The notes: a model not told the origin generated them from the letters alone. Numbered from the stretch's first letter, positions 30,901-37,677 are shown. The stretch is 64,000 nt of DNA from Streptomyces sp. S465 (GCF_026898115.1 NZ_CP114036.1:5450001-5514000); one strand, 5' to 3'. Translations and numbers: made by a program.

Positions 30901-32399
30901 GGCTGGTGGCCCTGCCCGAGACCGGGGCCTGGGCCGTGGACCTGGTCCGGGCGGCGGACGAGCTGGGGCTGGAAGCCCCCCTGTGGTGGCTGACCCGCGG
31001 CGCCGTCCGGGTCGCCCCGTCCGAGCCCGCGCCCTCGGCCCCGGCGGCGCTGCTGTGGGGGCTCGGCCGGGTGGCCGCGCTGGAGCACCCCGAGCGGTGG
31101 GGCGGTCTCGTGGACCTCCCCGAGCGGCTCGACGGACGTGCGCTGACCCGGCTGTGCCGCGTCCTGACGGGCTCGACCGACGAGGATCAGGTGGCCATCC
31201 GCTCCGCCGGAGCCCTCGGCCGCCGTCTGGTGCGTGCGGACGCCGAGCCCACGGAGAGCGCGGAGAACAGCGCCGGCAACAGCACAGAGAACAACGCCGG
31301 GCACAACGCCGAGCGGCCGCCGTGGAATCCGGCCGGGACGACCGTGCTGGTGACCGGCGGGGCCGAGGGCGTGGGCGTGCACATCGCCCGCTGGCTGGCG
31401 GCCGAGGGCGCGCACCATCTCGTCCTGACCGGGGACGGCTCGGATCCGCACGGTCTCGCCGCGGAGCTCGGCGCCTCCGGTGTGCGTGTCACCGTCGCCT
31501 CCTGCCCGCTGGACGACCGCGACGCGCTGGCGCGTCTGCTGGCGGAGTACCCGCCGGACGCCATCGTCCACACCGAGGGGGTGGTCGAGGACCGCCCGGT
31601 CGCCGGGCTCCCCGGCGGACGGTACGACGACTGGGTGTCCGGCCCGCTGGCCGGTCTGACCCATCTGTACGAGCTGGCCGAAACCCTCGAACTGTCCGCC
31701 TTCGTCGTCTTCTCGTCCCTCACCGGCATGGTGGGCGGTGTCGGCCAGGCGGTACGGGCGATGACGGACGCGTACGGGGACGCCCTGGCCGGGCGGCGCG
31801 CGGCCCGCGGGCTGCCGGTCACGTCGGTGGCCTGGGGGCCGTGGAGCACCGACGCGCTGGCCGACCGGCTGCGGGAGCTGGGGCTCGGTTCCCTGGAACC
31901 GGCGGAGGGGATCGCGGTGCTGCGCCGGACGATCGGCGGCGGTGCGGAAGGGACCGTGCTCGCGGCCGCCATCGACTGGAAGCGGTTCGGCGAGGTGTTC
32001 ACCACGGCCCGCCCCAGCCGGCTGTTCGACCTGCTGCCGGAGTTCGCGGACGCGCGGGAGCCCGGGGCCCTCGGTGCGCCGGCCGGTCCGCGGACGGTGG
32101 CACCGGAGCTGCGGGAGGCGTCCGGGCCGGAGCGCGAGCGGATGCTGCTCGATGTGGTGCGCGCACACGCGGCCGCCGTCCTGGGCCATGCCTCGGCGGA
32201 GGAGGTGGACGGCGAGCGGGGGTTCCTGGAGATGGGGTTCGCCTCGCTCGGGGCGATCGAGCTGCGGGACCGGCTGACGGCCGCCACCGGGCTGGCCCTG
32301 CCCGCGACGGTGGTCTACGACTGCCCGACCCCGGTCGCCCTGGCCGGGTATCTGAGCGCGGAGCTGACCGCCACCGCAGGACCGGGCGCCGGGGAGTGA
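21960..32399 (+). CDS. Type I modular polyketide synthase, modules E and F, no thioesterase
   Basis: 3479 aa. ATG at 21960 (GCGGAGACC upstream) is chosen because the protein then opens with a docking coiled coil (NELVEALRASVKEVERLRQR); the frame is open further upstream inside the previous gene. Module E: KS 36-455 (TACSS near 206), AT 570-870 (GHSVG near 660, HAFHS near 764, malonyl), DH near 968 with Asp in the glycine position (HVVGDTVLLP), KR 1424-1600 (LDD), ACP near 1743. Module F: KS from 1808, AT from 2367 (GHSLG, HAFHS, malonyl), an Ala/Gly/Pro linker about 2815-2940, KR-like 3124-3300, ACP near 3423. The last KR has lost its catalytic Tyr (Arg in GQAVRAM) and Lys (Pro), so the beta-keto should remain. 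The last ACP reads GFASL instead of GFDSL. The protein ends after the ACP, with no TE, reductase or docking tail. Confidence 0.96.
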   Translation: MTTPNNELVEALRASVKEVERLRQRNRHLTETAREPLAIVGMSCRFPGDVRSPEDLWRLVEAGGDAMGPLPDDRGWDLDALYSPDPDRPGTSYAREGGFVRDVGDFDAAFFGINPREALAMDPQQRLLLETSWEVFERAGIDATALRGSRTGVFVGAAQLGYGSGANMVDDEVEGYLLTGGAASVVSGRVAYTLGLEGPAVSVDTACSSSLVALHLACQSLRQNECSMALVAGVSVMSVPTMFVEFSRQRGLAADGRCKAFSAAADGTAWGEGVGVLLLERLSDARRNGHRVLAVVRGTAVNQDGASNGLTAPNGLAQQRVIRQALAAAQVSADSVDLLEAHGTGTALGDPIEAQALLATYGQDRPADQPLWLGTVKSNIGHTQTAAGVAGVIKAVMAIRHRTLPRTLHAQEPTPHVDWSAGAVSLLTEPLPWPDTGRPRRAGVSSFGISGTNAHVIVEQAPDAPPREETGPAVGHDRAEGTVPTPLPWVLSARSDQALRAQAERLRAVLDDHPEARPADIGVALATLRAGLERRAVLFATDEEGFRRALDTFAAGEPDPDTVTGTVVEGECAFLFPGQGAQRVGMGRELYATYPVFAEAFDAVCERLELERPLKDVVFGADQGLLDRTEYAQPALFAVEVALFRLLESWGVRPDYLLGHSVGELAAAHVSGVLSLPDACRLVAARGRLMQALPPGGAMVSVRAGEAEVRASLTGSDLAAIDRVAIAAVNGPHATVISGAEAEVAAVAAHWEAAGRRVKRLRVSHAFHSPLMDAMLEPFRRVAESVSYEPPRIAIVSDLTGRVVGAAEIGTADYWVRHVRECVRFHDGLSRLDGQGVATFLELGPAGVLSAMGQESVSASCALIPLLREGRPEADSVRSAVAAGHVRGVAVDWTALLPAAARRVDLPTYPFQRQRYWLDGGAPAGDATALGLSSAGHPLLGAAVTPADHDGLVLTSRLSLAGQPWLGGHVVGDTVLLPGTAFAELALRAAQLTGCDRLDELALETPLVLPREGSVQLQLTVGAPDDRGRRPLEVYSRPGAATVGQEAGGQEAGGWTRHARGAVSREAATDTPDASAWASAWPPPHAEPLDVTALYPRLAEAGFHYGPAFRGVRAAWAAGDDIYAEVAVPEEHRTEAGRYGLHPALLDAALHPVSLLAEPGRAARLPFLWTKVRLHAAGADTVRVRLSPSAEDALSLEVADETGAPLLSVGALLFREVSEEQLAGAARAGRHGALFRNSLFRTVWSPVEVATGDVAAGNLATGDVVTVPDMRMWDDEVASAGPPPDVVVVPGLVSGPGDPATAAHTVTGQVLAALRSWLSDERFAGTRLAVVTSGAVAVSEEETADPAGAAVWGLVRSAQSEHPGRIVLVDLAGREDVHGTRLPDTLAAVLASGEPQMAVRGDTHLVPRLHRAPAPEGEDTFDPRGTALITGGTGALGAVVARHLVVGRGVRRLVLVSRRGLAAPGAVGLRDELVGLGAQVSVLACDVADRGALAEVVAGVGDLAWVVHAAGVLDDGVVGALTGERLGAVLRPKVDAAWHLHELTREMELSGFVLFSSASGILGGPGQANYAAANAFLDALAGWRRARGLPALSLAWGPWEQGSGMAGELSRADTERMRRAGLGALSADEGLALFDAALPAQISVPGSLPGSAQDSVLLPMRLDTASLRRHTDAVPPLLADLAPAPMRRAGRAASGSALRDRLLALPADQREPALLDVVRQQAAGALGHRSADGIDPLRPFGELGFDSLTGVDLRNRLNEATGLLLPATLVFDYPTPAALAAQLGAELFGEDVDAVAALPPGAVAASDEPLAIVGMACRFPGGVESPEGLWDLVATGGDGISVFPVDRGWDTEALYDRDPGRWGKSYVREGGFLYGAAEFDAEFFGISPREAVAMDPQQRLLLEVVWEALESGGLVPGELRGRDVGVYAGVMYYDYASRLGALPEGVEGYVGTGNTASVLSGRVAYALGFEGPAVTVDTACSSSLVALHMAGQALRAGECSMAVVGGVTVMSSPATFVEFSRQRGLAVDGRCKSFGAGADGTGWSEGVGVLVVERLSDARRKGHRVLAVVRGSAVNQDGASNGLTAPNGPSQQRVIGQALVRAGVAPDGVDVVEGHGTGTVLGDPIEAQALLATYGRGRSVDRPLWLGSVKSNIGHAQAAAGVAGVIKMVMAMRHGVLPRTLHVEEPSPHVDWSSGGVSLLSEAREWPEVEGRPRRAGVSSFGISGTNAHVILEQAPETEPVPAPETKTEPEPEPEPGTGTEAEAVEPPDRNGTRPVVPLLLSARSPQALRRQALRLRDHLIARPELRPVDVGWSLVSTRSRFPFRAAVVAAERAEVLQGLLALHDDLPAANTFHATATATAAGAGGGTAFVFTGQGAQRLGMGRELYATYPAFAEAFDAVCDRIPLPLKDVVFGADQELLDRTEYAQPALFAVETALLRLLESWGVHPDCVMGHSLGELTAAHAAGVLDLDDACALVAARARLMQAAPDGGAMVAIRASEEEVTETLVGLESFVSIAAVNGPAATVVSGDLDAVLDIADQWVAEGRRTRRLRVSHAFHSPHMDGMLDDFRAVAAGLTYRPPRIPLVSNLTGAPVSAEEVCSADYWTRHVRETVRFHEGVRSLYDGLGVRTCLELGPDGVLSAMAQDCLADATDDTLLVPVLRSGRSEAEALVAAVAQASAHGVGVDWSGLFPGARTVELPTYAFARDRYWMREGRAARPTPPERENRFWAAVEGGDLEALAEALGVTDPDGRAALDTALPALSAWRTQDRAQALRGGLRYRTGWQPLPGLDTYGPPALDGTWLLVVPEDRRVNAVPGVDVASGAGAAMATPGAGTAPSTDATPGAGAAPDESTALGAGAALGADAVPGAGAARDESTALGAVPGVGVASGAGAAPRTDATPGAGAAPGESTAPSAGAVPGADAAPAGDGAPAGGDVLDVDDMVRRLVRGLERHGAQVRLVTADGGSLTESLKAASADAVRGLVALPETGAWAVDLVRAADELGLEAPLWWLTRGAVRVAPSEPAPSAPAALLWGLGRVAALEHPERWGGLVDLPERLDGRALTRLCRVLTGSTDEDQVAIRSAGALGRRLVRADAEPTESAENSAGNSTENNAGHNAERPPWNPAGTTVLVTGGAEGVGVHIARWLAAEGAHHLVLTGDGSDPHGLAAELGASGVRVTVASCPLDDRDALARLLAEYPPDAIVHTEGVVEDRPVAGLPGGRYDDWVSGPLAGLTHLYELAETLELSAFVVFSSLTGMVGGVGQAVRAMTDAYGDALAGRRAARGLPVTSVAWGPWSTDALADRLRELGLGSLEPAEGIAVLRRTIGGGAEGTVLAAAIDWKRFGEVFTTARPSRLFDLLPEFADAREPGALGAPAGPRTVAPELREASGPERERMLLDVVRAHAAAVLGHASAEEVDGERGFLEMGFASLGAIELRDRLTAATGLALPATVVYDCPTPVALAGYLSAELTATAGPGAGE
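30400..30740 (+). repeat. Imperfect tandem repeat coding an Ala/Gly/Pro/Thr linker
   Basis: Two long imperfect copies (from about 30400 and from about 30601) each start with a segment encoding VPGV-V-SGAGAA and contain shorter internal repeats coding TPGAGAAP and ESTA. They lie between the AT and the degenerate KR of module F, where other KR-only modules have a structured segment. Confidence 0.8.
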
Positions 32400-32400
32400 A

Positions 32401-32450
32401 CGACGGAGAGGGGCCCGTGGACACCATCGTCCACGGGCCCCTCTCCGTCG
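32401..32450. terminator. Strong bidirectional terminator between PKS and dioxygenase
   Basis: A perfect 22-bp inverted repeat (arms 32401-32422 and 32429-32450, 6-nt loop) begins 2 bp after the PKS stop codon and separates it from the convergent dioxygenase gene. No U-tract follows, as is common in Streptomyces. Confidence 0.9.
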
Positions 32451-32497
32451 TTCCGCCGCCCGCCTCCAACGGCAGGACGGTCAGTCCCTGCCGACGG

Positions 32498-33481
32498 TCA
32501 GCCCCTGCCGATCCGCCGCAGGAAGTGGCCCAGCCGCTCGGGGTCGGGCTGCTGGGCCTCCCACTGGTCGGCGCCCTTGCCGGCGCCGAAGTCGACGGTC
32601 GGCAGAACGCGCGGGAAGAGCGGTCCGCCCATCGGCTGACCGGGCTCCAGACCCGGGTCCCACAGGATGGGCATGACGCCCTTCTTGGGCTGGAAGGTGA
32701 CGCCGTCGCCGAGCCAGCGGGAGACGAAGGCCCGGCGGCCGTGGGCCGGCGCGGTGCCGGTGGACCCGTGCAGCGCGGCGGGGTGGAAGATGACCGCGTC
32801 GCCGGGGGCCAGATCCCAGGCGAGCAGGTCCCTCTCGTCCCAGGTGAGCACGTCCCGCCGGGTCTCGGACCGCGCTCCGGCCCCCGACTCCGGCGTGGTC
32901 TCCGACCGCGTCGTGGTCCCCGACTCCGGTGTGGTCCGCCCGGCCTGCATGGCCCGGTGCATCAGGCTGGAGGTGACCGGGGCCCGGTCCCGCTCCCAGC
33001 GGTGCGAGCCACGGACGACGGTCAGGGCGGCCGTTTCGGGACCGCAGTGGTCCAGGGCGATCCACATCGCGCACACCTGGTCCCCGTCGATGGGGAAGGA
33101 CGTGGCGTCCTCGTGGAACGGAGTGGGCTTCGCGGTGCCCCGCGGCTTGGTGAACACCTGGTCGTAGAAGGCGGTGACGGTCTGTGAGCCGAAGAGCCGC
33201 TGGGCGACCCGGGAGGCCGGTGAGCGGAAGACGAAATCACGGAATGCCTCATGTGTCTTCCACATGAAAGCGTCGCCGTTCGCCTTTCCCTCGGAGAAGT
33301 CGGCGGTCGCCTGCGCCAGTACGGAGGGATTGGCCAGGACGTAGTCGACGGCCTCCGTTATCCGGGCCACCCACTCCTCCGAGAACAGTCCCGACGCTCG
33401 TATGGCGCCGTCCTCCCGGTAGGCGGCCACCTCCTCATTCGTGAGTTCGCGCAACGGTGCTTCGGGGGCTTGCACGGTCAT
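32498..33481 (-). CDS. Phytanoyl-CoA dioxygenase (PhyH) family Fe(II)/2-oxoglutarate oxygenase
   Basis: 327 aa from ATG at 33481 (GAGG just upstream); an in-frame GTG at 33487 is possible. The PhyH iron site is visible: HED in PFHEDATSF, a distal His in AALHGSTG, and the 2-oxoglutarate-binding Arg in RRAFVSRW. A hydrophilic repeat-like insert (TTPESG...TRSETTPESG) sits between the two metal half-sites, about residues 190-212. The gene converges on the PKS genes and diverges from the FAD monooxygenase, so it is probably a tailoring hydroxylase or desaturase of the polyketide. The substrate cannot be told from sequence. Its promoter carries the TAGGGGTTGGT motif. Confidence 0.85.
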   Translation of the reverse strand: MTVQAPEAPLRELTNEEVAAYREDGAIRASGLFSEEWVARITEAVDYVLANPSVLAQATADFSEGKANGDAFMWKTHEAFRDFVFRSPASRVAQRLFGSQTVTAFYDQVFTKPRGTAKPTPFHEDATSFPIDGDQVCAMWIALDHCGPETAALTVVRGSHRWERDRAPVTSSLMHRAMQAGRTTPESGTTTRSETTPESGAGARSETRRDVLTWDERDLLAWDLAPGDAVIFHPAALHGSTGTAPAHGRRAFVSRWLGDGVTFQPKKGVMPILWDPGLEPGQPMGGPLFPRVLPTVDFGAGKGADQWEAQQPDPERLGHFLRRIGRG

Positions 33482-33526
33482 GGCCACCTCGTCCCGTGGG
33501 AATTCGCCGATCGCAGTGTCGCGGTA

Positions 33527-33577
33527 ACGCTACTGACGCGCGTTCACGACACCAACCCCTAATGCTGAAAATAGGGG
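33527..33577 (-). promoter_or_regulatory. Dioxygenase promoter with overlapping TAGGGG inverted repeat
   Basis: Read on the minus strand: -35 TTGGTG (33555-33550), 17-bp spacer, -10 TAGCGT (33532-33527). Abutting the -35 is an inverted repeat, CCCCTA (33556-33561), 10 bp, TAGGGG (33572-33577). The minus-strand string TAGGGGTTGGT (33561-33551) recurs exactly at 40900-40910. The placement suits an activator working on this promoter and perhaps also the divergent FAD monooxygenase; the LAL regulator is the obvious candidate (inference). Confidence 0.6.
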
Positions 33578-33677
33578 CGGCAAAGGATGGAGTGATTGCT
33601 TCCGCGGGGCGTAGGGTCCGCCGACGTAAGGGTGGTGAAGTGTGGCCGCCGTCCAACTGGTCTGCGGAGGTACGGAG

Positions 33678-35333
33678 TTGAGTCCTCAAGGACACGTCCG
33701 GGAGGCGGACGTCATCGTGGCCGGAGCCGGGCCCACCGGGCTCATGCTGGCCCATGAGCTGGCCCTGGCGGGGGTACGGCCGACGGTGCTGGAAACCCTG
33801 GCGGAGCCCACCGGGCAGTCCAGAGCGCTGAATCTGCATCCACGTACGGCGGAAATCCTGGAGATGCGCGGCCTGTTGGCACGCCTCCAGGCACACCCCA
33901 TTCAGCTGGGATTCCTGACGCGCAGCTTCTTCGCCGGAATTCCGGTGGCCCTCGACAATGAGCCGTTCGGCTCCCGGTTCCCGCAGCAGATCGGCGTCCT
34001 CCAGTCGCGGGTGGAAGCGATGCTCGAAGAACGGCTGGGAACCGTGCACGGAATCACCGTGGAGCGCGGCCGGGAACTCATCGGTTTCGAGCAGGACGAG
34101 CATGGCGTCACGGCCACCGTCCGGGGCCCGGAGGGCCGGGAGACGCTGCTGCGCGGCCGCTATCTCGTGGGGTGTGACGGTTCACGGAGCAGGGTGCGCA
34201 GGGTGCTGGGCCTGCCGTTCGACGGCACGGACGGCGGCCCGCAGACCCGGGTGGCGGCCGATGTGGTGCTGGTGCGGCCGCCCGAGAAGTGGTTCGACGG
34301 CCAGGCCCCGCAAGGGGTCGGCGAGGTGGACGGACGCGATGTCCGGATGCTGCCGGACGTGGGACTGACCGGGATGATCACCCTGAGCGAGGGCGGCCGC
34401 CAGACCCACTTCTCGCTGGTGGGGCTCGAGAACGGGGTCTACCGGCTGATGTTCTCCGACCCCGAGCAGGTGGGCGGGCGGGCGATCCGCAGGGACGCCC
34501 CGATCACCGAGCGGGAGATCCAGGAGGTCCTCCACGCCGTCGGCGGTCCGGCCGCCGAGCTGAAGGAGCTGCTCTGGGCCTCCCGGTTCGGCGACGCCTG
34601 CCGTCAGGTGGACCGGTACCGGGTGGAGCGCGTCCTGCTCGCCGGGGACGCCGCCCACATCGTCTTCCCGATCGGTGGCCAGGGCATGAACCTCGGTCTC
34701 CAGGACGCCTTCAACCTCGGCTGGAAGCTGGCCGCCGCGGTGAACGGCTGGGCACCGGACGGGCTCCTGGACACCTACCACCGCGAACGCCACCCGGTGG
34801 CCGCCGCGATCCTGGGCTCGGCCCGTGCGCAGTCCACTCTGCTGAGCCGGGAGCAGGACATGTCGGCGCTGCGCGACCTGCTGACCGCGCTCGTCGAGCT
34901 GCCGGAGACCAACCGGTACCTGGCGGGCCTCACCTCGGGCCTCACCATCCGCTACGGCGCACCCGAGGAAGCAGGCGGGACCGACGGAGCCGAGGGGGCC
35001 GACGGAAACGGCCATCCCCTGGTGGGCCGGCTGATGCCGGACCTGGATCTGACCGTCGGCGGCGAACCGGTGCGCTTCGGCGAGCTGATGCACACGGGCC
35101 GGGGCGTGCTGCTGGAGCTGCGGGAGGCGGACGGCCCCAGCCGGCTGGCGCCCGCCGTCCACGGCCGGGCCGACCGGCTCGGCCATGTGGTGGCCGATCC
35201 GGCCGCGGGGCAGGACGTCCACGTCCGGGCCGCGCTCATCAGGCCGGACGGCCATGTGTGCTGGGCGTCCCAGCACGACACCGGCCCGGACGACGCCGCC
35301 CTCCGAGCGGCCCTGACCCGCTGGTTCGGCTGA
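33678..35333 (+). CDS. FAD-dependent aromatic hydroxylase-type monooxygenase
   Basis: About 551 aa from TTG at 33678, chosen because GGAGG precedes it and it sits about ten residues before the dinucleotide-binding motif; an in-frame GTG at 33642 is the longer alternative. The PheA/TfdB (group A flavoprotein) signatures are complete: VAGAGPTGLMLA near the N-terminus, VGCDGSRSRVRR in the middle, and VLLAGDAAHIVFPIGGQGMNLGLQDA. The C-terminal thioredoxin-like domain typical of the family is present. It is divergent from the PhyH dioxygenase and convergent with the exporter. Likely roles are polyketide tailoring (hydroxylation, epoxidation or Baeyer-Villiger type) or drug inactivation. Confidence 0.88.
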   Translation: MSPQGHVREADVIVAGAGPTGLMLAHELALAGVRPTVLETLAEPTGQSRALNLHPRTAEILEMRGLLARLQAHPIQLGFLTRSFFAGIPVALDNEPFGSRFPQQIGVLQSRVEAMLEERLGTVHGITVERGRELIGFEQDEHGVTATVRGPEGRETLLRGRYLVGCDGSRSRVRRVLGLPFDGTDGGPQTRVAADVVLVRPPEKWFDGQAPQGVGEVDGRDVRMLPDVGLTGMITLSEGGRQTHFSLVGLENGVYRLMFSDPEQVGGRAIRRDAPITEREIQEVLHAVGGPAAELKELLWASRFGDACRQVDRYRVERVLLAGDAAHIVFPIGGQGMNLGLQDAFNLGWKLAAAVNGWAPDGLLDTYHRERHPVAAAILGSARAQSTLLSREQDMSALRDLLTALVELPETNRYLAGLTSGLTIRYGAPEEAGGTDGAEGADGNGHPLVGRLMPDLDLTVGGEPVRFGELMHTGRGVLLELREADGPSRLAPAVHGRADRLGHVVADPAAGQDVHVRAALIRPDGHVCWASQHDTGPDDAALRAALTRWFG

Positions 35334-35347
35334 CGACTCGGCCCACC

Positions 35348-35380
35348 CGCCCGGCGGTCCTCGGAACGGACCGCCGGGCG
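35348..35380. terminator. Bidirectional terminator hairpin
   Basis: A perfect 13-bp stem (CGCCCGGCGGTCC at 35348-35360, complement at 35368-35380) with a 7-nt loop lies between the convergent monooxygenase and exporter genes. Confidence 0.85.
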
Positions 35381-35397
35381 TCGCCGTGCCGGTCACC

Positions 35398-36897
35398 TCA
35401 CCGATCGGCCGTAGCGGGCTCCGGTGTGCGCCCGGCCGGTTCGCGCTTCTTCACCTGGGGGAGGAGCAGGGCCGGCAGGAGGGTGAGGGCGGTGAAGCCG
35501 AGGACCCACCAGAAGGTGGTGTCGAACGCCTTGGTCAGCGCGTCGGGGTCGGACGGCGACTGTCCGCCCTCGGTGTGCCGGGTGATCTGGCGTTGCAGGA
35601 TGACCGAGAGCACCGCGGTGCCGAACGAGCCGCCCAGCCGCTGGATCACCGAGATGGCGCTGGTGGCCCGGGGGATCGCGGCCGGCTCCAGCCCCTGGTA
35701 GGCCGCGCTCATGATGGGCACCATCGAGGCCGCGATGCCGATCCCCCAGATCAGCAGGGACCCGCTGAGTAGCCACACACTGGTGTCCGGCTGGACCTGG
35801 GTGTAGGCGAGGGTGCCGGCCACGCCGATGGCCACCCCGGTGAGCACGATGGGCCGGGAGCCGATCCGGTCGGTCAGTTTGCCGACGTAGGTCAGCGCGA
35901 TGATGGTGCCGATGGACTGCGGGGCGAGCAGCAGTCCCGCGTCCAGCGCGCTCTTGTCGCGCACCTGCTGGTAGTAGAGCGGCATCAGCAGCATCGCGCC
36001 GAAGACGGACATGCCGCCCAGGAACATCAGCAACGTGGCCGCGGTGAACGAGCGGTGCCGGAACAGCCGCAGGTCCAGGACCGGGGTGATCCGGGTGCGC
36101 AGCGCGTGGGCCGCGAAGGCGGCCAGCAGGACGGCGCCCAGCGACAGGGAGACCACGACCGGGGTCGCCCCGAACCCCTCGGGCCTGCTGGTCTGTGACA
36201 GCCCGTAGATGATCGCCGCGAGACCGGGGGACAGCAGCGACAGCCCGAGCACGTCCAGCCGGGCGGCGGTGTCGCTCCTGGTGTCGCGGGGGACACCCCG
36301 CCAGGCCAGCAGCAGGGCGATCACGCAGATGGGCACGTTGACGTAGAAGATCCAGCGCCAGCTGACGGAGTCGATGATGGCGCCGCCGACCAACGGACCG
36401 ACGATCGGGGAGAGATGGCCGGGCACCGCCACGATGCTCATGATGCGGCCGATCCGCCGCGGACCGGCCGCGCGGACCAGGATGGTCTGCATCACCGGGG
36501 TGATCAGGCCGCCGCCGATGCCCTGGAGGACCCGGAAGGCGATCAGGCTGCCGACCGACCACGCGGCGCCGCAGAGCGCGGACCCGGCCAGGAAGGCGGT
36601 CAGCGAGAACAGCCACATCGTCCGGGCGCCGAAGCGTTCCACGGCCCAGCCGGTGAGCGGGATGACCGCCGACAGGGCCAGCAGATAGCCGGTGCTGGTC
36701 CATTGGATGGTGGAGATATCGGTGTCGAACTCGTGCGACAGGCCGTCGATCGCGACGCTGACGATCGTGGTGTCCAGCATCGACGCGATCGCGCCGATCA
36801 CCAGGATCACGCCCAGTCGGATGAGTGCGGGGTCCAGCCGGTCGGATGCGGATTGCTCGGGGGCGGAAGAAGGGTCCCCCGTGGACGGGCTAGTCAT
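35398..36897 (-). CDS. MFS drug:H+ antiporter, DHA2 (EmrB/QacA) family
   Basis: 499 aa from ATG at 36897. It has the many hydrophobic helices of the 14-helix DHA2 class. The first helix contains the family motif LDTTIVSVAI, followed by WTSTGYLLALSAVIPLTGW and FGARTMW (the loop 2-3 region), then RVLQGIGGGLITP and GPLVGGAII (antiporter motif C). The C-terminus is a short basic cytosolic tail. It is divergent from a TetR gene with a palindrome in the shared promoter, the classic repressor-exporter arrangement, so expression is probably induced by a ligand, plausibly the cluster product. Confidence 0.93.
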   Translation of the reverse strand: MTSPSTGDPSSAPEQSASDRLDPALIRLGVILVIGAIASMLDTTIVSVAIDGLSHEFDTDISTIQWTSTGYLLALSAVIPLTGWAVERFGARTMWLFSLTAFLAGSALCGAAWSVGSLIAFRVLQGIGGGLITPVMQTILVRAAGPRRIGRIMSIVAVPGHLSPIVGPLVGGAIIDSVSWRWIFYVNVPICVIALLLAWRGVPRDTRSDTAARLDVLGLSLLSPGLAAIIYGLSQTSRPEGFGATPVVVSLSLGAVLLAAFAAHALRTRITPVLDLRLFRHRSFTAATLLMFLGGMSVFGAMLLMPLYYQQVRDKSALDAGLLLAPQSIGTIIALTYVGKLTDRIGSRPIVLTGVAIGVAGTLAYTQVQPDTSVWLLSGSLLIWGIGIAASMVPIMSAAYQGLEPAAIPRATSAISVIQRLGGSFGTAVLSVILQRQITRHTEGGQSPSDPDALTKAFDTTFWWVLGFTALTLLPALLLPQVKKREPAGRTPEPATADR

Positions 36898-36907
36898 GCG
36901 AGGGACT

Positions 36908-36925
36908 CTACACCGTGTGGTGTAG
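36908..36925. promoter_or_regulatory. Palindromic operator between exporter and TetR genes
   Basis: CTACACC-GTGT-GGTGTAG is a perfect inverted repeat (7-bp arms at 36908-36914 and 36919-36925). It lies 10 bp from the exporter start and overlaps the -35 position of a TetR-gene promoter whose -10 is TATCCT (36932-36937). Binding here would block both genes. Confidence 0.75.
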
Positions 36926-36945
36926 TTGCTGTATCCTCCTGTTCT

Positions 36946-37677
36946 GTGGTTACCAATGCACGGACTTCCGCCGTTGCCGGCGCGCGCACTCCCGCCGGCA
37001 ACGGCGCCGGCAAGCGGCTGCGCCAGGGGTCCCCGAAGAAGCGCGCGGCGATCGCACGGGCGGCGTTCGAGCTGTTCGTGGCCCAAGGCGTCGCCGGCAC
37101 CAGCGTCGATGCCATCGCCGCCGAAGCGGGCGTCTCCAAGCGCACCGTCTACGACTACTACGGCAGCAAGGAGCGGCTCTTCCTCTCCGTCATCGAGGAC
37201 GCCGAGGCGGCGTACGCGGAACAGTTCACGGAAATCCTGGACCGCACCCTCGGCGAGGTCGACGGCACCGACGGCACCGATGGCATCGGCGGCACCGACG
37301 ACCTCGAGGCGGCCCTGGTCCGCTTCGGCCGCGAACTGGGCACCACCGTGGCGCGCTCGGTGGGCCGCGCCGCGGCGATCCGGCTGGTGATCACCGAGGC
37401 GGCCCACTTCCCCGTCCTGCTCGACCGCTGGCGGGGGCCGGGCATCGAGCAGCGGGCCCTGGCCGAGCGGCTGGGGGCGCTGGCCGAGCGCGGCGTCCTC
37501 GCCGTGCCCGACCCGGTGGAGGCCGCCGCCCACTTCGGGGCACTGGTGACCAGCAGCGTGAACCACCGGTCCCTCTTCGGAGTCGTGCCCGTGGGCGACG
37601 CCGAGATCGAGCGGATCGTCGTCAGCGGTGTCCGCGCGTTCCTCCTCGCCTACGGCCCCCACCGGCCCGCCCCCTGA
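36946..37677 (+). CDS. TetR/AcrR family transcriptional repressor
   Basis: 243 aa from GTG at 36946. The N-terminal HTH is typical: KKRAAIARAAFELFVAQGVAGTSVDAIAAEAGVSKRTVYDYYGSKERLF (quoted in part: AAEAGVSKRTVYDYYGSKE). A short Asp/Gly/Thr repeat (GTDGTDGIGGTDD) lies in the middle. The start codon is only 8 nt past a -10-like TATCCT and no ribosome site is visible, so the message may be leaderless. It is divergent from the DHA2 exporter and probably represses it and itself through the palindrome between them. Confidence 0.9.
   Translation: MVTNARTSAVAGARTPAGNGAGKRLRQGSPKKRAAIARAAFELFVAQGVAGTSVDAIAAEAGVSKRTVYDYYGSKERLFLSVIEDAEAAYAEQFTEILDRTLGEVDGTDGTDGIGGTDDLEAALVRFGRELGTTVARSVGRAAAIRLVITEAAHFPVLLDRWRGPGIEQRALAERLGALAERGVLAVPDPVEAAAHFGALVTSSVNHRSLFGVVPVGDAEIERIVVSGVRAFLLAYGPHRPAP

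Noticed and set aside
32250..32399. Thioesterase domain at the end of the last PKS
   Set aside because: No GxSxG motif or alpha/beta hydrolase follows the ACP; the gene stops about 25 residues after the ACP.
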